Below are positions 12,398 through 23,846 of a DNA stretch of 64,000 nt, one piece after another. This DNA comes from Luzula sylvatica (Eukaryota; Streptophyta; Magnoliopsida; Poales; Juncaceae): the NCBI GenBank assembly GCA_946800325.1, contig OX326957.1, positions 56,336,977 to 56,400,976 on the forward strand, given 5' to 3'. Every line of letters starts with the position of its first letter. Within the stretch, counting starts at the first letter, position 1. The position numbers and the translations under genes are program-made. Below the pieces are notes generated by a model that worked only from the letters and a program-made list of their open reading frames with translations, searched no databases and was not told the origin of the DNA.

Positions 12398-14162
12398 TAT
12401 TTGAACTCCTCAAAGCGTTAAAATCTTGTTTTGAATCGAAAAACTAACTTTCGTTGTGTTTGTAAAATTTGGTGAAAAGTTATGTAGTAAAAGATACGAT
12501 AGAAATGATCTAAAAACACGTTATTTGAACTCATGAAAGCGTTAAAATCATGTTTTGAATCGAAAAACAATCTTTCTTAGTGTTTGTGAAATTTGGTGAA
12601 AAGTTATGTAGTAAAAGATACGATACAAATGATCCAAAAACACGTTATTTGAACTCCTCAAAGCGTTAAAAATCTTGTTTTGAATCGAAAAACAAACTTT
12701 CTTAGTGTTTGTGAAATTTGGTGAAAAGTTATGTATTAAAAGATACGATACAAATGATCTAAAAACACGTTATTTGAACTCCTGAAAACGTTAAAATCTT
12801 GTTTTGAATCGAAAAACAAACTTTCTTAGTGTTTGTGAAATTTGGTGAAAAGTTATGTAGTAAAAGATACGATACAAATAATCTAAAAACACGTTATTTG
12901 AACTCCTCAAAGCGTTAAAATTTTGTTTTGAATCGAAAAACAAACTTTCTTAGTGTTTGTAAAATTTGGTGAAAAGTTATGTAGTAAAAGATACAATACA
13001 AATGATCTTAAAACACATTATTTGAACTCCTCAAAGCGTAAAAATCTTGTTTTGAATCGAAAAACAAACTTTCTTAGTGTTTGTGAAATTTGGTGAAAAG
13101 TTATGTAGTAAAAGATATGATACAAATGATCTAAAAACACGTTATTTGAACTCCTGAAAACGTTAAAATCTTGTTTTGAATCGAAAAACAAACTTTCTTA
13201 GTGTTTGTGAAATTTGGTGAAAAGTTATGTAGTAAAAGATACGATACAAATGATCTAAAAACACGTTATTTGAACTCCTCAAAGCGTTAAAATCTTGTTT
13301 TGAATCGAAAAACAAACTTTCTTAGTGTTTGTGAAATTTGGTGAAAAGTTATGTAGTAAAAGATACGATACAAATGATCTAAAAACACGTTATTTGAACT
13401 CCTGAAAACGTTAAAATCTAGTTTTGAATCGAAAAACAAACTTTCTTAATGTTTGTGAAATTTGGTGAAAAGTTATGTAGTAAAAGATACGATACAAATA
13501 ATCTAAAAACACGTTATTTGAACTCCTCAAAGCGTTAAAATTTTGTTTTGAATCGAAAAACAAACTTTCTTAGTGTTTGTAAAATTTGGTGAAAAGTTAT
13601 GTAGTAAAAGATACAATACAAATGATCTTAAAACACATTATTTGAACTCCTCAAAGCGTAAAAATCTTGTTTTGAATCGAAAAACAAACTTTCTTAGTGT
13701 TTGTGAAATTTGGTGAAAAGTTATGTAGTAAAAGATATGATACAAATGATCTAAAAACACGTTATTTGAACTCCTGAAAACGTTTAAATCTTGTTTTGAA
13801 TCGAAAAACAAACTTTCTTAGTGTTTGTGAAATTTGGTGAAAAGTTATGTAGTAAAAGATACGATACAAATAATCTAAAAACACGTTATTTGAACTCCTC
13901 AAAGCGTTAAAATCTTGTTTTGAATCGAAAAACAAACTTTCTTAGTGTTTGTAAAATTTGGTGAAAAGTTATGTAGTAAAAGATACCATACAAATGATCT
14001 TAAAACACATTATTTGAACTCCTCAAAGCGTTAAAATCTTGTTTTGAATCGAAAAACAAACTTTCGTAGTGTTTGTAAAATTTGGTGAAAAGTTATGTAG
14101 TAAAAGATATGATACAAATGATCTAAAAACACGTTATTTGAACTCATGAAAGCGTTAAAATC
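12398..14162 (+). repeat. Mosaic satellite segment
   Basis: The first two monomers continue the 4711-bp HOR (aaaaactaac, then gatagaaatg). From about 12646 the monomer order switches to one seen at 18480-19990 and 24780-26300 (gcgttaaaaatc, tatgtattaaaag, taaaattttg, gtaaaaatc). It ends at a microinversion. Confidence 0.8.
13267..13390 (+). repeat. Exemplar consensus monomer, 124 bp
   Basis: This copy carries the majority base at the sites I compared. Counting tatttgaact as positions 1-10, it has about 35 G+C bases of 124 and four CpGs at 19-20, 40-41, 100-101 and 122-123. There is a GATC at 110-113 and a GAATC at 36-40. A- or T-tracts centre near 24, 33, 44, 53, 63, 70 and 79, roughly one helical turn apart. 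Two short dyads are present: AAAA-TCTTG-TTTT at 23-35 and ACAAAC-(9 nt)-GTTTGT at 46-66. Monomer phases quoted in other entries use this numbering. Confidence 0.9.
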
Positions 14163-14314
14163 AAAGAAAGTTTGTTTTTCGATTCAAAACAAGATTTTAA
14201 CGCTTTGAAGAGTTCAAATAACGTGTTTTTAGATCGTTTGTATCGTATATTTTACTACATAACTTTTCACCAAATTTCACAAACACTAAGAAAGATTGTT
14301 TTTCGATGCAAAAC
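14163..14314 (-). repeat. Microinversion 3 (152 bp), class C
   Basis: Junctions are the standard ones. The right flank is unusual: after the atctgaaaac monomer the next has gatataaaaac (near 14492) followed by atttggactcc, but no 102-bp monomer. This looks like the class B flank with the short monomer missing, or its ancestor. Confidence 0.92.
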
Positions 14315-14750
14315 ATAGAGTTTGTGAAATTTGGTAAAAAGTTATGTAGTAAAGGATACGATACAAATGATCTAAAAACACGTTATTTGAACTCCTCAAA
14401 GCGTTAAAATCTTGTTTTGAATCTGAAAACAAACTTTCTTAGTGTTTGTGAAATTTGGTGAAAAGTTATGTAGTAAAGGATACGATACAAATGATATAAA
14501 AACACATTATTTGGACTCCTCAAAGCGTTAAAATCTTGTTTTGAATCTAAAAACAAACTTTCATAGAGTTTGTGAAATTTGGTGAAAAGTTATGTAGTAA
14601 AAGGTACGATACAAATGATCCAAAAACACGTTATTTGAACTCCTCAAAGCGTTCAAATCTTGTTTTGAATCGAAAAACAAACTTTCTTAGTGTTTGTGAA
14701 ATTTGGTGAAAAGTTATGTATTAAAAGATACGATACAAATGATCTAAAAA

Positions 14751-15680
14751 CACGTTATTTGAACTCCTCAAAGAGTTAAAATCTTGTTTTGAATCGAAAA
14801 ACAAACTTTCTTGGTGTTTGTGAAATTTGGTGAAAAGTTATGTAGTAAAAGATACGATACAAATGATCTAAAAACACGTTATTTGAACTCCTGAAAACGT
14901 TAAAATCTTGTTTTGAATCTAAAAAAAAACTTTCTTGGTGTTTGTGAAATTTGGTGAAAAGTTATGTAGTAAAAGATACGATACAAATGATCTAAAAACA
15001 CGTTATTTGAACTCCTGAAAACATTAAAAATCTTGTTTTGAATCGAAAAACAAACTTTCTTGGTGTTTGTGAAATTTGGTGAAAAGTTACGTAGTAAAAG
15101 ATACGATACAAATAATCTAAAAACACGTTATTTGAACTCCTCAAAGCGTTAAAATCTTGTTTTGAAACGAAAAACAAACTTTCTTAGTGTTTGTGAAATT
15201 TGGTGAAAAGTTATGTATTAAAAGATACGATACAAATGATCTAAAAACACGTTATTTGAACTCCTCAAAGCGTTAAAATCTTGTTTTGAATCGAAAAACA
15301 AACTTTCTTGGTGTTTGTGAAATTTGGTGAAAAGTTATGTATTAAAAGATACGATACAAATGATCTAAAAACACGTTATTTGAACTCCTCAAAGCGTTAA
15401 AATCTTGTTTTGAATCGAAAAACAAACTTTCTTGGTGTTTGTGAAATTTGGTGAAAAGTTATGTAGTAAAAGATACGATACAAATGATCTAAAAACACGT
15501 TATTTGAACTCCTGAAAACATTAAAAATCTTGTTTTGAATCGAAAAACAAACTTTCTTGGTGTTTGTGAAATTTGGTGAAAAGTTATGTATTAAAAGATA
15601 CGATACAAATGATCTAAAAACACGTTATTTGAACTCCTCAAAGCGTTAAAATCTTGTTTTGAATCGAAAAACAAACTTTC
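14751..15680 (+). repeat. Local expansion of the cttggtg monomer variant
   Basis: Six of seven consecutive monomers (near 14810, 14934, 15060, 15308, 15432 and 15556) read cttggtg where the array reads cttagtg. The related HOR at 7687-12397 has this variant once (near 9848). Several copies also share tatgtattaaaag, and two share cattaaaaatcttg. The block looks like a private, recent expansion of one to two monomers. Confidence 0.82.
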
Positions 15681-17389
15681 TTAGTGTTTGTAAAATTTGG
15701 TGAAAAGTTATGTAGTAAAAGATACAGTACAAATGATCTTAAAACACATTATTTGAACTACTCAAAGCGTAAAAATCTTCTTTTGAATTGAAAAACAAAC
15801 TTTCGTAGTGTTTGTGAAATTTGGTGAAAAGTTATGTAGTAAATGATACGATACAAATGATCTAAAAACACGTTATTTGAACTCCTCAAAGCATTAAGAT
15901 CATGTTTTGAATCGAAATACAAACTTTCTTAGTGTTTGTGAAATTTGGTGAAAAGTTATGTAGTAAAAGATACGATACAAATGATCTAAAAACTCGTTAT
16001 TTGAACTCCTCAAAGCGTTAAAATCTTGTTTTGAACCGAAAAACAAACTTTCTTAGTGTTTGTGAAATTTGGTGAAAAGTTATGTAGTAAAAGATACGAT
16101 ACTAATGATCTAAAAACACGTTATTTGAACTCCTGAAAACGTTAAAATCTTGTTTTGAATCGAAAAACAAACTTTCTTAGTGTTTGTGAAATTTGGTGAA
16201 AAGTTATGTAGTAAAAGATACGATACAAATAATCTAAAAACACGTTATTTGAACTCCTCAAAGCGTTAAAATCTTGTTTTGAATCGAAAAACAAAATTTC
16301 TAAGTGTTTGTAAAATTTGGTGAAAAGTTATGTAGTAAAAGATACAATACAAATGATCTTAAAACACATTATTTGAACTCCTCAAAGCGTAAAAATCTTG
16401 TTTTGAATCGAAAAACAAACTTTCTTAGTGTTTGTGAAATTTGGTGAAAAGTTATGTAGTAAAAGATACGATACAAATGATCTAAAAACACGTTATTTGA
16501 ACTCCTCAAAGCGTTAAAATCTTGTTTTGAATCGAAAAACAAACTTTCTTAGTGTTTGTGAAATTTGGTGAAAAGTTATGTAGTAAAAGATACGATACAA
16601 ATGATCTAAAAACACGTTATTTGAACTCCTGAAAACGTTAAAATCTTGTTTTGAATCGAAAAACAAACTTTCTTAGTGTTTGTGAAATTTGGTGAAAAGT
16701 TATGTAGTAAAAGATACGATACAAATAATCTAAAAATACGTTATTTGAACTCCTCAAAGCGTTAAAATCTTGTTTTGAATCGAAAAACAAACTTTCTTAG
16801 TGTTTGTAAAATTTGGTGAAAAGTTATGTAGTAAAAGATACAATACAAATGATCTTAAAACACATTATTTGAACTCCTCAAAGCATAAAAATCTTGTTTT
16901 GAATCGAAAAACAAACTTTCTTAGTGTTTGTGAAATTTGGTGAAAAGTTATGTAGTAAAAGATATGATACAAATGATCTAAAAACACGTTATTTGAACTC
17001 CTGAAAACGTTAAAATCTTGTTTTGAATCGAAAAACAAACTTTCTTAGTGTTTGTGAAATTTGGTGAAAAGTTATGTAGTAAAAGATACGATACAAATAA
17101 TCTAAAAACACGTTATTTGAACTCCTCAAAGCGTTAAAATGTTGTTTTGAATCGAAAAACAAACTTTCTTAGTGTTTGTAAAATTTGGTGAAATGTTATG
17201 TAGTAAAAGATACCATACAAATGATCTTAAAACACATCATTTGAACTCCTCAAAGCGTTAAAATCTTGTTTTGAATCGAAAAACAAATTTTCGTAGTGTT
17301 TGTAAAATTTGGTGAAAAGTTATGTAGTAAAAGATATGATACAAAAGATCTAAAAACACGTTATTTGAACTCATGAAAGCGTTAAAATC
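15681..17389 (+). repeat. Class A left-flank segment
   Basis: It runs in parallel with 9995-11680 and 5160-6845: gatacagtac near 15721, attgaaaaac near 15788, gaaccgaaaaac near 16035, gttaaaatgttg near 17136 and acaaaagatc near 17341. Offset to the 4711-bp HOR copy 3 is about 5709. Confidence 0.83.
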
Positions 17390-17541
17390 AAAGAAAGTTT
17401 GTTTTTCGATTCAAAACAAGATTTTAACGCTTTGAAGAGTTCAAATAACGTGTTTTTAGATCGTTTGTATCGTATATTTTACTACATAACTTTTCACCAA
17501 ATTTCACAAACACTAAGAAAGATTGTTTTTCGATGCAAAAC
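17390..17541 (-). repeat. Microinversion 4 (152 bp), class A
   Basis: Standard junctions. Left-flank markers gttaaaatgttg and acaaaagatc and right-flank gatccaaaaac (near 17722) place it with the copies at 6846, 11681 and 23695. Confidence 0.93.
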
Positions 17542-19994
17542 ATAGAGTTTGTGAAATTTGGTAAAAAGTTATGTAGTAAAGGATACGATACAAATGATCT
17601 AAAAACACGTTATTTGAACTCCTCAAAGCGTTAAAATCTTGTTTTGAATCTGAAAACAAACTTTCTTAGTGTTTGTGAAATTTGGTGAAAAGTTATGTAG
17701 TAAAAGGTACGATACAAATGATCCAAAAACACGTTATTTGAACTCCTCAAAGCGTTCAAATCTTGTTTTGAATCGAAAAACAAACTTTCTTAGTGTTTGT
17801 GAAATTTGGTGAAAAGTTATGTAGTAAAAGATACGATACAAATGATCTAAAAACACGTTTTTTGAACTCCTGAAAACGTTAAAATCTTGTTTTGAATCTA
17901 AAAAAAAACTTTTTTAGTGTTTGTGAAATTTGGTGAAAAGTTATGTAGTAAAAGATACGATACAAATGATCTAAAAACACGTTATTTGAACTCCTCAAAG
18001 CGTTAAAATCTTGTTTTGAATCGAAAAACAAACTTTCTTTGTGTTTGTAAAATTTGGTGAAAAGTTATGTAGTAAAAGATACGATACAAATGATCTAAAA
18101 ACACATTATTTGAACTCCTCAAAGCGTTAAAATCTAGTTTTGAATCGAAAAACAAACTTTCTAAGTGTTTGTAAAATTTGGTGAAAAGTTATGTAGTAAA
18201 AGATACGATACAAATGATCTTAAAACACATTATTTGAACTCCTCAAAGCGTTAAAATCTTGTTTTGAATCGAAAAACTAACTTTCGTAGTGTTTGTAAAA
18301 TTTGGTGAAAAGTTATGTAGTAAAAGATACGATAGAAATGATCTAAAAACACGTTATTTGAACTCATGAAAGCGTTAAAATCATGTTTTGAATCGAAAAA
18401 CAATCTTTCTTAGTGTTTGTGAAATTTGGTGAAAAGTTATGTAGTAAAAGATACGATACAAATGATCTAAAAACACGTTATTTGAACTCCTCAAAGCGTT
18501 AAAAATCTTGTTTTGAATCGAAAAACAAACTTTCTTAGTGTTTGTGAAATTTGGTGAAAAGTTATGTATTAAAAGATACGATACAAATGATCTAAAAACA
18601 CGTTATTTGAACTCCTGAAAACGTTAAAATCTTGTTTTGAATCGAAAAACAAACTTTCTTAGTGTTTGTGAAATTTGGTGAAAAGTTATGTAGTAAAAGA
18701 TACGATACAAATAATCTAAAAACACGTTATTTGAACTCCTCAAAGCGTTAAAATTTTGTTTTGAATCGAAAAACAAACTTTCTTAGTGTTTGTAAAATTT
18801 GGTGAAAAGTTATGTAGTAAAAGATACAATACAAATGATCTTAAAACACATTATTTGAACTCCTCAAAGCGTAAAAATCTTGTTTTGAATCGAAAAACAA
18901 ACTTTCTTAGTGTTTGTGAAATTTGGTGAAAAGTTATGTAGTAAAAGATATGATACAAATGATCTAAAAACACGTTATTTGAACTCCTGAAAACGTTAAA
19001 ATCTTGTTTTGAATCGAAAAACAATCTTTCTTAGTGTTTGTGAAATTTGGTGAAAAGTTATGTAGTAAAAGATACGATACAAATGATCTAAAAACACGTT
19101 ATTTGAACTCCTCAAAGCGTTAAAATCTTGTTTTGAATCGAAAAACAAACTTTCTTAGTGTTTGTGAAATTTAGTGAAAAGTTATGTAGTAAAAGATACG
19201 ATACAAATGATCTAAAAACACGTTATTTGAACTCCTGAAAACGTTAAAATCTAGTTTTGAATCGAAAAACAAACTTTCTTAATGTTTGTGAAATTTGGTG
19301 AAAAGTTATGTAGTAAAAGATAGGATACAAATAATCTAAAAACACGTTATTTGAACTCCTCAAAGCGTTAAAATTTTGTTTTGAATCGAAAAACAAATTT
19401 CTTAGTGTTTGTAAAATTTGGTGAAAAGTTATGTAGTAAAAGATACAATATAAATGATCTTAAAACACATTATTTGAACTCCTCAAAGCGTAAAAATCTT
19501 GTTTTGAATCGAAAAACAAACTTTCTTAGTGTTTGTGAAATTTGGTGAAAAGTTATGTAGTAAAAGATATGATACAAATGATCTAAAAACACGTTATTTG
19601 AACTCCTGAAAACGTTAAAATCTTGTTTTGAATCGAAAAACAAACTTTCTTATTGTTTGTGAAATTTGGTGAAAAGTTATGTAGTAAAAGATACGATACA
19701 AATAATCTAAAAACACGTTATTTGAACTCCTCAAAGCGTTAAAATCTTGTTTTGAATCGAAAAACAAACTTTCTTAGTGTTTGTAAAATTTGGTGAAAAG
19801 TTATGTAGTAAAAGATACCATACAAATGATCTTAAAACACATTATTTGAACTCCTCAAAGCGTTAAAATCTTGTTTTGAATCGAAAAACAATCTTTCGTA
19901 GTGTTTGTAAAATTTGGTGAAAAGTTATGTAGTAAAAGATATGATACAAATGATCTAAAAACACGTTATTTGAACTCATGAAAGCGTTAAAATC

Positions 19995-20146
19995 AAAGAA
20001 AGTTTGTTTTTCGATTCAAAACAAGATTTTAACGCTTTGAAGAGTTCAAATAACGTGTTTTTAGATCGTTTGTATCGTATATTTTACTACAAAACTTTTC
20101 ACCAAATTTCACAAACACTAAGAAAGATTGTTTTTCGATGCAAAAC
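19995..20146 (-). repeat. Microinversion 5 (152 bp), class B
   Basis: Standard junctions. A private substitution gives ctacaaaactttt near 20087 where the other copies have ctacataactttt. The 102-bp monomer follows at 20340. Confidence 0.93.
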
Positions 20147-20339
20147 ATAGAGTTTGTGAAATTTGGTAAAAAGTTATGTAGTAAAGGATACGATACAAAT
20201 GATCTAAAAACACGTTATTTGAACTCCTCAAAGCGTTAAAATCTTGTTTTGAATCTGAAAACAAACTTTCTTAGTGTTTGTGAAATTTGGTGAAAAGTTA
20301 TGTAGTAAAAGGTACGATACAAATGATTTAAAAACACGT

Positions 20340-20441
20340 TATTTGAACTCCTCAAAGCGTTAAAATCTTGTTTTAGAGTTTGTGAAATTTGGTGAAAAGT
20401 TATGTAGTAAAGGATACGATACAAATGATATAAAAACACAT
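20340..20441 (+). repeat. Short 102-bp monomer (22-bp deletion)
   Basis: ttgtttt runs straight into agagtttgtg, removing phases of about 36-57 of the normal monomer. Monomer starts are 102 apart. Because 102 is a multiple of three, the minus-strand reading frame stays open longer here. The preceding monomer has the private gatttaaaaac near 20326. Confidence 0.92.
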
Positions 20442-23400
20442 TATTTGAACTCCTCAAAGCGTTAAAATCTTGTTTTGAATCTAAAAACAAACTTTCATAG
20501 AGTTTGTGAAATTTGGTGAAAAGTTATGTAGTAAAAGGTACGATACAAATGATCCAAAAACACGTTATTTGAACTCCTCAAAGCGTTCAAATCTTGTTTT
20601 GAATCGAAAAACAAACTTTCTTAGTGTTTGTGAAATTTGGTGAAAAGTTATGTAGTAAAAGATACGATACAAATGATCTAAAAACACGTTTTATGAACTC
20701 CTGAAAACGTTAAAATCTTGTTTTGAATCTAAAAAAAAACTTTCTTAGTGTTTGTGAAATTTGGTGAAAAGTTATGTAGTAAAAGATAAGATACAAATGA
20801 TCTAAAAACACGTTATTTGAACTCCTCAATGCGTTAAAATCTTGTTTTGAATCGAAAAACAAACTTTCTTTGTGTTTGTAAAATTTGGTGAAAAGTTATC
20901 TAGTAAAAGATACGATACAAATGATCTAAAAACACATTATTTGAACTCCTCAAAGCGTTGAAATCTTGTTTTGAATCGAAAAACAAACTTTCTTAGTGTT
21001 TGTAAAATTTGGTGAAAAGTTATGTAGTAAAAGATACGATACAAATGATCTAAAAACACGTTATTTGAACTCATGAAAGCGTTAAAATCATGTTTTGAAT
21101 CGAAAAACAATCTTTCTTAGTGTTTGTGAAATTTGGTGAAAAGTTATGTAGTAAAAGATACGATACAAATGATCTAAAAACACGTTATTTGAACTCCTCA
21201 AAGCGTTAAAATCTTGTTTTGAATCGAAAAACAAATTTTCATAGAGTTTGTGAAATTTGGTAAAAAGATATGTAGTAAATGATACGATACAAATAATCTA
21301 AAAACACGTTATTTGAACTCCTCAAAGCGTTAAAATCTTGTTTTGAATCTAAAAACAAACTTTCTTAGTGTTTGCGAAATTTGGTGAAAAGTTATGAAGT
21401 AAAAGATACGATACAAATGATCTAAAAACACGTTATTTGAACACCTCAAAGCGTTAAAATCTTGTTTTGAATCTAAAAACAAACTTTCATAGAGTTTGTG
21501 AAATTTGGTGAAAAGTTATGTAGTAAAAGGTACGATACAAATGATCCAAAAACACGTTATTTGAACTCCTCAAAGCGTTCAAATCTTGTTTTGAATCGAA
21601 AAACAAACTTTCTTAGTGTTTGTGAAATTTGGTGAAAAGTTATGTAGTAAAAGATACGATACAAATGATCTAAAAACACGTTTTTTGAACTCCTGAAAAC
21701 GTTAAAATCTTGTTTTGAATCTAAAAAAAAACTTTCTTAGTGTTTGTGAAATATGGTGAAAAGTTATGTAGTAAAAGATACGATACAAATGATCTAAAAA
21801 CACGTTATTTGAACTCATGAAAGCGTTAAAATCATGTTTTCAATCGAAAAACAATCTTTCTTAGTGTTTGTGAAATTCGGTGAAAAGTTATGTAGTAAAA
21901 GATACGATACAAATGATCTAAAAACACGTTATTTGAACTCCTCAAAGCGTTAAAAATCTTGTTTTGAATCGAAAAACAAACTTTCTTAGTGTTTGTGAAA
22001 TTTGGTGAAAAGTTATGTATTAAAAGATACGATACAAATGATCTAAAAACACGTTATTTGAACTCCTGAAAACGTTAAAATCTTGTTTTGAATCGAAAAA
22101 CAAACTTTCTTAGTGTTTGTGAAATTTGGTGAAAAGTTATGTAGTAAAAGATACGATACAAATAATCTAAAAACACGTTATTTGAACTCCTCAAAGCGTT
22201 AAAATTTTGTTTTGAATCGAAAAACAAACTTTCTTAGTGTTTGTAAAATTTGGTGAAAAGTTATGTAGTAAAAGATACAATACAAATGATCTTAAAACAC
22301 ATTATTTGAACTCCTCAAAGCGTAAAAATCTTGTTTTGAATCGAAAAACAAACTTTCTTAGTGTTTGTGAAATTTGGTGAAAAGTTATGTAGTAAAAGAT
22401 ATGATACAAATGATCTAAAAACACGTTATTTGAACTCCTGAAAACGTTAAAATCTTGTTTTGAATCGAAAAACAAACTTTCTTAGTGTTTGTGAAATTTG
22501 GTGAAAAGTTATGTAGTAAAAGATACGATACAAATGATCTAAAAACACGTTATTTGAACTCCTCAAAGCGTTAAAATCTTGTTTTGAATCGAAAAACAAA
22601 CTTTCTTAGTGATTGTGAAATTTGGTGAAAAGTTATGTAGTAAAAGATACGATACAAATGATCCAAAAACACGTTATTTGAACTCCTGAAAACGTTAAAA
22701 TCTAGTTTTGAATCGAAAAACAAACTTTCTTAATGTTTGTGAAATTTGGTGAAAAGTTATGTAGTAAAAGATACGATACAAATAATCTAAAAACACGTTA
22801 TTTGAACTCCTCAAAGCGTTAAAATTTTGTTTTGAATCGAAAAACAAACTTTCTTAGTGTTTGTAAAATTTGGTGAAAAGTTATGTAGTAAAAGATACAA
22901 TACAAATGATCTTAAAACACATTATTTGAACTCCTCAAAGCGTAAAAATCTTGTTTTGAATCGAAAAACAAACTTTCTTAGTGTTTGTGAAATTTGGTGA
23001 AAAGTTATGTAGTAAAAGATATGATACAAATGATCTAAAAACACGTTATTTGAACTCCTGAAAACGTTAAAATCTTGTTTTGAATCGAAAAACAAACTTT
23101 CTTAGTGTTTGTGAAATTTGGTGAAAAGTTATGTAGTAAAAGATACGATACAAATAATCTAAAAACACGTTATTTGAACTCCTCAAAGCGTTAAAATCTT
23201 GTTTTGAATCGAAAAACAAACTTTCTTAGTGTTTGTGAAATTTGGTGAAAAGTTATGTAGTAAAAGATATGATACAAATGATCTAAAAACACGTTATTTG
23301 AACTCCTGAAAACGTTAAAATCTTGTTTTGAATCGAAAAACAAACTTTCTTAGTGTTTGTGAAATTTGGTGAAAAGTTATGTAGTAAAAGATACGATACA

Positions 23401-23694
23401 AATAATCTAAAAACACGTTATTTGAACTCCTCAAAGCGTTAAAATGTTGTTTTGAATCGAAAAACAAACTTTCTTAGTGTTTGTAAAATTTGGTGAAAAG
23501 TTATGTAGTAAAAGATACCATACAAATGATCTTAAAACACATCATTTGAACTCCTCAAAGCGTTAAAATCTTGTTTTGAATCGAAAAACAAATTTTCGTA
23601 GTGTTTGTAAAATTTGGTGAAAAGTTATGTAGTAAAAGATATGATACAAAAGATCTAAAAACACGTTATTTGAACTCATGAAAGCGTTAAAATC

Positions 23695-23846
23695 AAAGAA
23701 AGTTTGTTTTTCGATTCAAAACAAGATTTTAACGCTTTGAAGAGTTCAAATAACGTGTTTTTAGATCGTTTGTATCGTATATTTTACTACATAACTTTTC
23801 ACCAAATTTCACAAACACTAAGAAAGATTGTTTTTCGATGCAAAAC
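23695..23846 (-). repeat. Microinversion 6 (152 bp), class A
   Basis: Standard junctions and both class A flanks, including acaaaagatc near 23646. The first class A marker on the right has a private gctacgatac near 24010. Confidence 0.93.

Larger units (their letters stand above)
17390..23694 (+). repeat. Composite HOR copy I (about 6.3 kb)
   Basis: It comprises a class A interval (17390-19994) and a class B interval (19995-23694), each starting with a microinversion. The same A-then-B order follows at 23695-29877. Relative to that copy, this one lacks the aaaaactaac monomer near 21040 and has two additional monomers near 23180-23430, a net gain of about 123 bp. Confidence 0.83.

Noticed and set aside
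13303..13319. CENP-B box-like site (ttcg then A at the right distance on the minus strand)
   Set aside because: Only the TTCG and one A match; the essential CGGG part reads ACAA. This is expected by chance in such a monomer.
20236..20490. 84-codon open frame, repeated at 26543, 30119, 39685, 44992, 50425 and in plus orientation at 35692 and 60336
   Set aside because: It exists because the 102-bp monomer keeps the frame (102 = 34 x 3). The protein is a repeat of the same satellite translation, and it follows the orientation of the DNA, not of any gene.
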